DNA from: Bin80 sp965209015
Lineage (GTDB): Bacteria; Bacteroidota; Rhodothermia; Rhodothermales; Bin80
Direction of reading: 5' to 3'
DNA length: 64,000 nt
NCBI GenBank assembly: GCA_965209015.1
Contig: OZ242367.1
Coordinates: forward strand, 434,001 to 498,000
Part shown: positions 1 to 8,031 of the stretch, piece after piece
Position numbering within the stretch: position 1 is the stretch's first letter
Layout of the letters: each line of letters opens with the position of its first letter
The notes under the pieces: model-generated
Seen by the model: the letters and a program-made list of their open reading frames with translations, nothing else
Told to the model about the DNA's origin: nothing
Database searches by the model: none
Made by a program: the position numbers and the translations under genes

Positions 1-190
1 CTCTGAGATCTCTACCGACAGTTTTTGATTTCTTGATTTTGCCGTTAATTCGGGCTGCGCTGGTATTCAATGGATTACGCCAAATACACTAAAGACTCCG
101 TCAAAATGACGCTAAACTTCTCAGCAGTATGGATAAACTCCCCCACACGATCTCTTGACACGGATCAGCCAGAACTCTATGTATCTTGGT
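1..190 (-). pseudogene. Decayed ISL3-type transposase C-terminus (copy 1)
   Basis: On the minus strand the broken frames read a peptide around INGKIKKSKTVGRDLR, matching the C-terminal pattern of ISL3-type transposases; the intact ISL3 transposase at 50982-52238 has INSRIKSIKVRARGYR at the equivalent place. The stretch is interrupted by stops and frameshifts and runs off the left edge of the window. It is recognisably similar at the DNA level to 44345-44560 (copy 2, same orientation). I infer an old insertion sequence remnant; no terminal repeats are visible. Confidence 0.5.
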
Positions 191-437
191 TCACGCAAAC
201 GCAACCTATTCCGCACAAATTGTGGTAAAAACTTTTTAGTTCAGATACAAAACTAGTGGTGGATGTGTCATGTCCAAGTCTAGAAAATCTCCATCCTGCA
301 CAGACTCAACCATCAATGTCAAAGACTGACATCAATTAGATCACCCCAACTCCCCAAATCTGGGTTTTATTGCAGGGGTTGATTAGGTAGGTAATCTGGA
401 TATCCGTAGATACTATTCTCCGCAATTCCGTGTAAAA
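191..437. other. Intergenic, with a fragment resembling the neighbouring coiled-coil gene
   Basis: No intact gene is seen. The minus strand around 208-262 encodes TSFVSELKSF in a broken frame, close to TSFISELKVI of the gene at 438-854, so this may be a degenerate partial copy of that gene. Confidence 0.3.
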
Positions 438-854
438 TTAACCCAAAAATCCGGCGGCAGCGATAAGCGCGATTCCTATCATCATCACCCAACGCATAAC
501 ACGGATTTCCGATTTCTGAGACTCTAGAGACGAACTCATGAAATCCAATCGGGCATCCAAAGACGAATTCTGGGTATCTAGTCTGGCATCCAAAGACGAA
601 CTCTGGGTATCTAGTCTGGCATCCAAAGACGAACTCATACCATCCAGCCTAGATTCCAGAGTTTGGTTGATCACTTTTAGTTCAGATATAAAGCTTGTGG
701 CAGGCATCTCTTTCTGAATTTCTATATACTCAACAATTTCTTGCGGTGTCAACTCTTCTCCCTTGCTCAACTTGAGGATTAACTCAAAGGCGCGGGTGGT
801 GAGGCTTTCAATAGGGGTTGAACTGTTTTCTTCTTCCATTATGTGCTTGGACAA
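438..854 (-). CDS. Small coiled-coil protein with C-terminal membrane anchor
   Basis: A 138-residue hypothetical protein. Residues 1-60 are predominantly helical and acidic. Residues ~65-115 are 11-residue coiled-coil repeats of the form SSSLDARLDTQ, encoded by four 33-bp DNA repeats. The C-terminus (about 119-138) is one hydrophobic segment preceded by RVMRW, suggesting an inner-membrane anchor with the coiled coil in the cytoplasm. I do not recognise a functional family. The repeat number may vary between strains. The first ATG is used; a second Met is at residue 6. A degenerate partial copy may lie just downstream at 208-262. Confidence 0.6.
   Translation of the reverse strand: MSKHIMEEENSSTPIESLTTRAFELILKLSKGEELTPQEIVEYIEIQKEMPATSFISELKVINQTLESRLDGMSSSLDARLDTQSSSLDARLDTQNSSLDARLDFMSSSLESQKSEIRVMRWVMMIGIALIAAAGFLG
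529..660 (-). repeat. Four 33-bp tandem repeats inside a coding region
   Basis: Units begin at 529, 562, 595 and 628, each starting GACGAA(C/T)TC and ending near CATCCAAA; the middle two differ by a single base. Each unit encodes 11 residues of the coiled coil, so gain or loss of a unit keeps the frame. Confidence 0.85.
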
Positions 855-1539
855 AATTTGGACCCAGTAGTTCCATAATTGGAAGAGATCGGAACGAGTT
901 CAATGGAACAGCTACTTTAACGACTGTGCAAAGAAGATAATCCAGAAGGTGCCGGTTCCGCTGAAAGTGGGACAGTCAAAACGCTGAACTGGGCCGTCTC
1001 TGGACGTTGGGATTTGATCATCGCGTCCTCATTATTTAGAACTAAATCTCTGGTTCTACCACGAACCTTGTGGACAGAGGTCTAATTCTCCACAGAAGAA
1101 TAGAATTGCACCTCTGATTTTTTGGTTCGATTACGAATATCTCATGGAAAAAGACTAACCATCCACAGATGAGTAGAGCTATGCGTCCCTTCTGGTGAAA
1201 CCTCTTGCGGTCTCTTCCACCATTTTGTGTATATAGATCTTGACCTTATCTCACACTCCGTGATGGTATTCAATCGTAGGGGCTATGGTCCAATATAGGC
1301 TTAATCAAGATGTACGGATACATCTCGATCAATCTTGATGACTATCTTGACGGTTTCTTTCTCAATGCAGATCCACGTACAATTCAACAGATCCTTCTGA
1401 TTATAAAAAGATACTCATTCCATACAAATTGTGGTAGAACCAATTTTATTTTACCGGGAAGTTATTGGATGATATTTCGTTCAGATTTAGCGATCTGGTT
1501 AGGGTTCACATGGACTGGGAATGAATCTGAGAGTGAACA
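855..1539. other. Intergenic region without a supported gene
   Basis: About 680 bases with no convincing coding region. An 85-codon open frame on the plus strand (from 1310) has no recognisable similarity, no ribosome binding site, and runs into the 3' end of the LarA-like gene. Short stretches such as ACAAATTGTGGTA occur both here (about 1425) and at about 215, hinting at old duplicated sequence. Confidence 0.4.
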
Positions 1540-2799
1540 TCAGAAATTTTCAGAAGAAAGTCGATAGAGGTGCTCGCCAGCCCTTGGAACGAACAAATAA
1601 TCTGGATCTGTACGTTCTTCCCACCAAGATAAGTCAATCGAATCTGGATCACAGTACTCCAAGCCGACCTTTTCGCACCGTTCTTTGGGAATCTGACTCG
1701 CCAGCTTCAGGCGAATGCGAGGAGTTTCTATACCATTTTCGTAGTTGGACTCCCCTCGTACGTGGGCTGAGTGAGCAAGAACAGTCCATGGATAGTGACG
1801 ATATTTTTCCCAGTTCGCCTGAAAGTATTCTGTTCCGTGAAAACCAATGGTATCAAGTAGTTTCCCGTGGGTGTACGAAAGTTCAGAAATATGGGGAGCA
1901 TAGAGGAGGATCTCTCCACCATCTGCTATGACTGGCTCCAGTTTATACATGCCCTTAGCTCCTGTCCATAAATCGTCGTACATGGATGGGATCACCGCAA
2001 AAGCCTGATGAACCGGTTTCTCCAACCAGCTAATATGCAACTGGGAAGAATGTCTTGCTGCATGCAACCAAGAGTCACTCTCTTCATCTCCCATATATAC
2101 TCCTACTAATTCATGATCATGTACTACCATATGGATAAAGAATCGGTCGCAGGGGATCTCACGGGCAGCTCGGTTAATCAGTCTGCGAATCGGAGTATCG
2201 TAGGTACCGATCACTTTTCGACTTGACATGAGTGCCCCAGTCCAATGGGTAAAATCAATTACTTCTGGCCCGCTGATACCAGGAAAAAAATATTTATTGC
2301 CTCCCGAAAAACCTGCCACCTCATGGGGAAAAACTGGACCGCATACGAGAGCTGTGTGGTAATCAAATACTTTTTTGTTGATCGTTACAGGAAGAGGACG
2401 GCGGATAAGCCCCTCGGTAATGGCAGATACTTCATCTGCCGGAATTATTTTCAAAGTGACGAGGGTAGAAGGATCATCCCAAGTATGATTAAATAGATGG
2501 ACACCTGAGTAGCGGCTTTCTTTCTCCGAGTGGGTAATTCCTACATGACTTAAAAGCGCTTCGTTACTCATTGGGGGATGGGTTCCAAGAGCGACCAGAA
2601 AATCGAGAGCTTCAACTTCTTCAAGTAATAAGTCACAGATTAGGTGAAAAAGAAGCGGGAGAGGAGCGGTTCGAGTGGCATCTGGGATAATCACCAGAAG
2701 ACGATCATGATGTGTAAACCTGCCTCGTAAACCCTCTTCAATAATCCGTGCTGTATCTGTCTGCGTCAGCGGAGTGTTTAGTGGAGGATACTCCATCAA
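1540..2799 (-). CDS. larA: LarA-like nickel-dependent 2-hydroxyacid racemase
   Basis: A 419-residue protein of the LarA/DUF2088 family. LarA racemises lactate or other 2-hydroxyacids with a nickel-pincer nucleotide cofactor. Visible family features: the D40-T-R43 motif followed by an APLP stretch, LGTHPP at 71-76, NH at 104-105, FPHEV with His159, and FSGGNK with Lys169, the position that carries the covalent cofactor in LarA. Length matches the family (about 420). The cofactor-building genes larB, larC and larE are not in the window, so the substrate is uncertain. A fused FAD/Fe-S 2-hydroxyacid dehydrogenase lies about 5 kb away, but not in the same operon. Two adjacent ATGs exist at the start. 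Confidence 0.8.
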   Translation of the reverse strand: MMEYPPLNTPLTQTDTARIIEEGLRGRFTHHDRLLVIIPDATRTAPLPLLFHLICDLLLEEVEALDFLVALGTHPPMSNEALLSHVGITHSEKESRYSGVHLFNHTWDDPSTLVTLKIIPADEVSAITEGLIRRPLPVTINKKVFDYHTALVCGPVFPHEVAGFSGGNKYFFPGISGPEVIDFTHWTGALMSSRKVIGTYDTPIRRLINRAAREIPCDRFFIHMVVHDHELVGVYMGDEESDSWLHAARHSSQLHISWLEKPVHQAFAVIPSMYDDLWTGAKGMYKLEPVIADGGEILLYAPHISELSYTHGKLLDTIGFHGTEYFQANWEKYRHYPWTVLAHSAHVRGESNYENGIETPRIRLKLASQIPKERCEKVGLEYCDPDSIDLSWWEERTDPDYLFVPRAGEHLYRLSSENF

Positions 2800-3143
2800 A
2801 ACTGAAGTTAACCACTATGGATTTGCGGGGGAGGAGTAACTTTCTCAAATCTGATCCTACTGTCCGTATCCCCCTCTGTTCAAAGCTTGATTTGGTCTAT
2901 AGTTGCGGATAGTTCGGAGCGCACATCGAGGGAGTCGGTACATGCCGACGAGACATCAGACAGAAAACGGGAATTATGTATTCAAGACTGGCAAAGTTGC
3001 ATACTGGACGATCAGTGGGCTTGGAAAATAGAACTCAAGATTTCGTTTCAGGAAAATCTAGTGTGCTTGCTGTCTGTATTGTCGCTGACACGGTTTCAAA
3101 TTGTCATGAAAAAGGGGTAAATTTCCAGTCCATAATCAATGAC
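2800..3143. other. Divergent intergenic region between larA-like and sulfatase genes
   Basis: No gene is supported. The sulfatase frame is open back to 2976, but that extension lacks conserved sequence. Promoters for both divergent genes should lie here; I cannot name a convincing one. Confidence 0.35.
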
Positions 3144-4691
3144 ATGATGTTCCCCAGAATTCGTCCTGACAAAATTATTTTACTTCTTTCCGTAGTGACA
3201 GCTGTGGGATGTTCTACATCTTCGGAGCGCCCCAATATCCTGATTGTCATGGCGGATGATCTGGGATATTCAGATATTGGGTCATATGGAGGTGAAATCC
3301 ATACGCCAGCTCTGGATACTCTGGCAGTCAATGGGATTCGTTTTCGGCAGTTTTATAATGCAGGACGCTGCTGCCCAACCAGGGCTTCCCTATTAACCGG
3401 TCGCTACCCTCATGGAGTCGGAGTTGGAGGTATGGTTTCTTCCGTAGATGCAGAGCTTACCTCTGGCCCTTATCAGGGCTACCTAAGCGAATCTGCGGTG
3501 ACCATTGCAGAGATGCTTCAAGACGCTGGCTACAGTACCTATATGTCTGGGAAATGGCATGTAGGAGAACGTCCCCAGCACTGGCCTCGCAGGCGTGGGT
3601 TTGAGCGCTACTTCGGTCTCATTAGTGGAGCCAGTAGCTATTACGAGATCATCGTGGATCAGCCGCGCATTCGCCAGATGGTGCTAGATGATGAACTTTG
3701 GAGTCCGCCAGACTCTGGGTTCTACATGACCGATGCGTATACGGATTATGCAATCGAATTCCTTCAATCGCATACATCGGACAACCCATTCCTGCTCTAT
3801 TTGGCTTATACGGCTCCGCATTGGCCATTACATGCATTACCCGAAGACATTGCAAAGTATGCAGATCGCTATGATCAGGGTTGGGATTCATTACGCGACG
3901 AGCGCTACGGTCGAATGCTCGAGATGGGAATCATCGATGAAACCTATACTCTCTCCCCTCGCACCTCGGGACTGTCTGATTGGCAGGGTGCAATGGATAA
4001 AGAGGACTGGTCTCTGCGGATGGCGGTTTATTCCGCCATGGTGGATCGGATGGATCAGGGGATTGAGCGAGTGATTGATCAGCTACGCTCTATGGATGCG
4101 CTCAATAATACAATTATATTTTTTCTTTCAGATAATGGGGGATGTGCCGAAAATATAGAAGGACGTCAACTGCATGATCCGAATACTCAAGCGGGAGATC
4201 GTGGTTCATATCTGGCATATGAGGAAGCTTGGGCGAATGCCTCCAATACCCCCTTTAGGCTGTACAAGAAGTGGATGCATGAAGGGGGGATTGCTACTCC
4301 GTTAATTGTCCACTGGCCCGCAGGTATCCAGAGGCCTGGACGGATTGTTGATACTCCAAGCCATGTGATTGATCTGATGGGAACCGTCGCAGAGGTTGCT
4401 CAGACATCGCTTCCCCATATGGATGGCAGAAGTCTCCTGCCCCTATTGGAGACTCCCGAATTCAGATTGCCGGAGCGCACGCTATATTGGGAGCATTTTG
4501 GGAATCGGGCAATTCGGCAAGGTGACTGGAAACTAGTCTGGGACCGGGATATTGATCAATGGGAACTCTATAACATTGCTCAAGACGCTACCGAACTATA
4601 CGACCTAGCGGAGTCTGCTCCTGAAATTGCATCCCGTCTTCGGGTCCGTTGGGAAGCCTGGGCGGACTCTATTGGGGTGCAACTTCGCTGA
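3144..4691 (+). CDS. Lipoprotein sulfatase (arylsulfatase family, type I)
   Basis: Formylglycine-dependent sulfatase hydrolysing sulfate esters, probably on sulfated polysaccharides. I place the start at ATG 3144, giving a lipoprotein signal ending VTAVGC (Cys23) directly before RPNILIVMADDLGYSD, the metal-binding N-terminus of the family. The frame is open back to 2976 but the extra 56 residues look non-coding. The sulfatase signature is CCPTRASLLTGRYPHG, with Cys76 as the formylglycine precursor. GKWHVG and SDNGG supply further active-site and metal ligands. About 515 residues, normal for the family. It should act in the periplasm or at the cell surface. A separate formylglycine-generating enzyme would be needed and is not in the window. 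Confidence 0.88.
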   Translation: MMFPRIRPDKIILLLSVVTAVGCSTSSERPNILIVMADDLGYSDIGSYGGEIHTPALDTLAVNGIRFRQFYNAGRCCPTRASLLTGRYPHGVGVGGMVSSVDAELTSGPYQGYLSESAVTIAEMLQDAGYSTYMSGKWHVGERPQHWPRRRGFERYFGLISGASSYYEIIVDQPRIRQMVLDDELWSPPDSGFYMTDAYTDYAIEFLQSHTSDNPFLLYLAYTAPHWPLHALPEDIAKYADRYDQGWDSLRDERYGRMLEMGIIDETYTLSPRTSGLSDWQGAMDKEDWSLRMAVYSAMVDRMDQGIERVIDQLRSMDALNNTIIFFLSDNGGCAENIEGRQLHDPNTQAGDRGSYLAYEEAWANASNTPFRLYKKWMHEGGIATPLIVHWPAGIQRPGRIVDTPSHVIDLMGTVAEVAQTSLPHMDGRSLLPLLETPEFRLPERTLYWEHFGNRAIRQGDWKLVWDRDIDQWELYNIAQDATELYDLAESAPEIASRLRVRWEAWADSIGVQLR

Positions 4692-4822
4692 TCTATTTCT
4701 ATTAATACATCTTTGCCTGATCTGATATGAGGATGGATCAGGCTGAAATAGGATAATCAATAGGGTAACCATCAAGTCAGAAATTTCCCGTATCCTATTC
4801 CCGAGTTCTTTCAAACGATACT

Positions 4823-5548
4823 ATGGGACGAACAATCCTCATTACTGGAGCGAGCACTGGCATCGGAGCAGCGACCGCCCGTTACCTTGCCAAGGGAAAT
4901 ACCCTAATCCTGCACCACAATCAGTCTCCAATTGAACCAGTCTCGAAGGGAGTTGAGCGCCTGGGTGCCACAGTTTATACATCTCGCGCCGATCTGATGA
5001 GCGAGGCGGGTTGTCACGATCTGATGCAGGATGTAAATCGAATTACAACACATCTTGATGTATTCATCAACAATGCCGGAAGTCTTCTTCAACGTCACAG
5101 GATTGAAGATGTGACTTGGTCGCTCATGGAGCGCATTTTTTCACTGAACACGTATTCAGCGATTCTGCTTACAAAGTTGTGTGTTCCATTTTTACGGAAA
5201 GGAGAATCGCCCAGTATTGTGAATATGACATCCATTGCGATGCGACATGGGGCACCTACTGCAACGGTGTATGGGGCTGCAAAAGCAGCGATGGACTCAT
5301 TTACGCGCGGTGCTGCACGGGAGCTTGCACCAGAGATTCGCGTCAATGCAGTAGCTCCAGGAGTGATTCTAACGCCATTTCATGACCGTTACTCCACCGA
5401 AGAAAAGTTGGCGGCCATTGCGGAGGATACGCCGGTGGGTTTCAATGGGGAGAGTGATCAGATTGCTCGTACGGTTGAACTATTGATTAATAATCCCTTC
5501 ATGACGGGTGAAACCATAGATGTAAACGGTGGACTGTTCATGCGGTAG
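4823..5548 (+). CDS. SDR-family NAD(P)-dependent oxidoreductase
   Basis: A 241-residue short-chain dehydrogenase/reductase with a Rossmann fold. Cofactor motif TGASTGIG is at residues 8-15, NNAG in the middle, the catalytic Ser in NMTSIAM, the catalytic YGAAK, and the C-terminal GETIDVNGG found in FabG-like members. Substrate cannot be read from the sequence. It is downstream of and co-oriented with the sulfatase, 131 bp away, so cotranscription is possible but not evident. Confidence 0.9.
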   Translation: MGRTILITGASTGIGAATARYLAKGNTLILHHNQSPIEPVSKGVERLGATVYTSRADLMSEAGCHDLMQDVNRITTHLDVFINNAGSLLQRHRIEDVTWSLMERIFSLNTYSAILLTKLCVPFLRKGESPSIVNMTSIAMRHGAPTATVYGAAKAAMDSFTRGAARELAPEIRVNAVAPGVILTPFHDRYSTEEKLAAIAEDTPVGFNGESDQIARTVELLINNPFMTGETIDVNGGLFMR

Positions 5549-5586
5549 CCCATGGCGACCAAAAAGTGAGCATCCAACTCATACGA

Positions 5587-5605
5587 CCTCCGATAATTTC
5601 GGAGG
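5587..5605. terminator. Hairpin between convergent genes
   Basis: Perfect 7-bp arms CCTCCGA and TCGGAGG with a 5-base loop, located between the convergent SDR and DUF2911 genes. No run of T follows, so termination is inferred from position only. Confidence 0.4.
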
Positions 5606-5647
5606 ATACCTCGGGGATGGAGTGACCGTCTACAGAGATAGAAGGAC

Positions 5648-6241
5648 TCACTCAGGACTATGAACAACCGAAAAGGGAACCCTGGCCATTGTATTCTCCC
5701 ACATCATAGAGAGCATTCCCCCCTCATCCGACACATCAAAAAACCCAATCGTAAATTGATCCGCACTGTGTGCCACTTCACTGACCATCATTGGGGTGCG
5801 TACTACATCTTTATCAGAGGCATATCCGTAGGCCCCCCAGAGACCATCACCGGGCGCTCTACCGGAGTCTTTTGCTTCATATGTTGATAGAATGAAAGTC
5901 CAGCCATCCTGACTTAATTCCACGAAGACGCTATATTCGCCACTTGCTACTTCCACATCTCCAATCATGAGGGGGATCTCAGTATGCAGTCTGGTTGATT
6001 TGTTCGCACCTGCACGCCATACAGGAGCTGGTCCGGTCACCTGAGTTCCATACTCCTCCCCAGAACCGAAGATATCCGTGCGACCTCGAAGAATAGGACG
6101 TCCATAATCAACAACGATCCATGCTTCTCCAATTTGTGTTGAGGCCTCGCCGCGAGGGGAAGACGGGCGCTGTGCGAGTACTTCGCTGGTTCCAAAAAGA
6201 AGAAGTGTCAGAAAAAGGGCTGTGGAGTAAAATTGATACAT
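5648..6241 (-). CDS. DUF2911 domain secreted protein
   Basis: A 197-residue protein with an N-terminal signal peptide ending near VLAQ. The rest matches the DUF2911 pattern common in Bacteroidota and relatives: RPSSPRGEASTQIG, the DYGRP motif, an RAGANKSTRL segment and GEYSVFVE. Function is unknown. It should be exported to the periplasm. Confidence 0.85.
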   Translation of the reverse strand: MYQFYSTALFLTLLLFGTSEVLAQRPSSPRGEASTQIGEAWIVVDYGRPILRGRTDIFGSGEEYGTQVTGPAPVWRAGANKSTRLHTEIPLMIGDVEVASGEYSVFVELSQDGWTFILSTYEAKDSGRAPGDGLWGAYGYASDKDVVRTPMMVSEVAHSADQFTIGFFDVSDEGGMLSMMWENTMARVPFSVVHSPE

Positions 6242-6573
6242 GACTCAGGGAGGGTAAGTTGTTTTGGATTAACGCAGGGAATGGGATCCTGTTTCTCCGA
6301 ACTGTGATCCAGTGGGGTGTCCCAAAATTTGGATAGTAACGTAGGGTCAAGTTAACACTTCGTCATTATCTGAGGGGACGGAAGATGCTGATCATATAAT
6401 TTTGTTCAGGATACAAAATTCGTTTTTGAAAACAATAAATAGGGCCCTGCCGAAAGGAAGTGGGATAAAATATGTCGGAAGTTGCTGATGAGTGGGTGTA
6501 AATTTGTGTATATTTAGTCAAATCTTCATACTCCCTCATTTTCTCTTCTTCAACTCTATTCTGCTATAACGAC
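6242..6573. other. Divergent intergenic region upstream of MFS transporter
   Basis: No gene is seen. A TAAATTTG box at about 6500 resembles the Bacteroidota -7 element (TAnnTTTG), but I do not see a well-spaced -33 element. Confidence 0.3.
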
Positions 6574-8031
6574 ATGATTAATCGCAATCGTCTCTTTTAC
6601 GGTAGCTGTTTGGCCCTACTCACCACAGCATTTGCATTCACAGTCATTGCAGGCATCGCGTTTTCCGTAAAATCAGAGTTCGTCCTGACAAACGCACAGT
6701 TAGGTGTCTTTACCGGAGTATTCTTCATTGGCTTCACGATTAGTCAAGTCATTTTCTCTCCATTGTGCGATGTGATTGGAATGCGGTGGATTGTTCGAGG
6801 AGCATTTGTCACCCATGTAATGGGAGCGCTTCTAATTATGACCGCTCAGGGCTATGTACCTGCTGTTGCTGGTTCATTGTGCGCAGGACTTGGTGCTGGA
6901 TTAGTTGAGGCGGGGTGTAACCCTCTGGTTGCTGCTCTTTATCCAGATAACAAGACATCAAAGTTGAACCATTTTCACATGTGGTTTCCCTACGGAAACC
7001 TCATCGCTGCCATTCTTTTGACGCTGGTTTTTTCACAACTTGGAGGTGGCTGGCGTACACAGCTACTGTTGGTGCTGATTCCCGCTTTGGGGTATGGCCT
7101 GATGATGTTTACGGCTCCCTTCCCGCAAACAGAGGGCGTCAAAGCTGGCGTATCTGTTGGTGAATCATTCAGAGCACTCTTTGCCCCCATCATGCTCGTT
7201 ATGTTACCCATGATGTTGCTCACAGCTTCCATGGAGCTTCCCCCCTCAAGTTGGGTCCCCTCTGTACTTCAGGCCGGTGGGATCAATGGACTCTTGGTAT
7301 TCGGATTTGTATTTGGTATCATGGGCACGCTTCGACTGCTCGCCGGCCCGGTGGTCCGGCTTCTAACACCGACAGGAATCCTGTTTGGCGGTTCTATTCT
7401 GGCTACATTAGGGTTATTTTTGTTCAGTTTGGCTGAATCAACCTTGATGGCTTTCTTGACAGCTGCCATATGGGCTGTCGGGATTGCCTACTTCTGGCCC
7501 ACAATGCTGGGATTTGTGTCGGAGCGAAATCCAAAGAGCGGAGCCCTGGGGCTTGGAGTCATGGGAGCGGTAGGGATGCTTGCCTCCTTTTTTGTGACTC
7601 CATGGCTGGGGAGCGTAGCAGATGATCGGGGGCACGATGTATTGGATACCGAGGTGATCATCAGTATCTTTGAAGATGTGAATCTATCCTTTCCGATGGC
7701 TGCAGAAACTGCTGGGGCACAGAAGGATGATCTTATGAATGTGAATACGTTTGTCGGGGAGGTACTGGAAGAGTATAAAAATAGTGGTGAACTACCTCGT
7801 GGAAGGACTATGCAGGCTCTTAGAGCCGTCAGTGGATCAGGGATAGAGTTAGATGTAGTCACTCAGGCACAGGATGAACTCAATCCTGCTGACAATGAGG
7901 GTGGCCGTCGCTCATTTCGTACGCTTGCTCCCTTCGGGATTCTCCTGATCGTTGTATTTGGAGTCCTCCTTCTTCGGGATCTCAGAGCTGGTGGATACCA
8001 AGCTGAAAAACTCGGCGGTGAAACCGGTTAG
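6574..8031 (+). CDS. MFS transporter
   Basis: A 485-residue polytopic inner-membrane protein of the major facilitator superfamily, with about 12 hydrophobic segments. An unusual hydrophilic insert (around residues 360-445, rich in D/E) precedes the last membrane helix. N-terminal helices include a GVFFIGFTISQ segment, and GAGLVEAGCNPLVAALYP resembles sugar/organic acid porters. The substrate is unknown. The 3' end overlaps the 3' end of the convergent FAD/Fe-S gene by 4 bp. Confidence 0.82.
   Translation: MINRNRLFYGSCLALLTTAFAFTVIAGIAFSVKSEFVLTNAQLGVFTGVFFIGFTISQVIFSPLCDVIGMRWIVRGAFVTHVMGALLIMTAQGYVPAVAGSLCAGLGAGLVEAGCNPLVAALYPDNKTSKLNHFHMWFPYGNLIAAILLTLVFSQLGGGWRTQLLLVLIPALGYGLMMFTAPFPQTEGVKAGVSVGESFRALFAPIMLVMLPMMLLTASMELPPSSWVPSVLQAGGINGLLVFGFVFGIMGTLRLLAGPVVRLLTPTGILFGGSILATLGLFLFSLAESTLMAFLTAAIWAVGIAYFWPTMLGFVSERNPKSGALGLGVMGAVGMLASFFVTPWLGSVADDRGHDVLDTEVIISIFEDVNLSFPMAAETAGAQKDDLMNVNTFVGEVLEEYKNSGELPRGRTMQALRAVSGSGIELDVVTQAQDELNPADNEGGRRSFRTLAPFGILLIVVFGVLLLRDLRAGGYQAEKLGGETG

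Noticed and set aside
1310..1567. 85-codon plus-strand open frame
   Set aside because: No family resemblance, no ribosome binding site, and it runs into the 3' end of the LarA-like gene.
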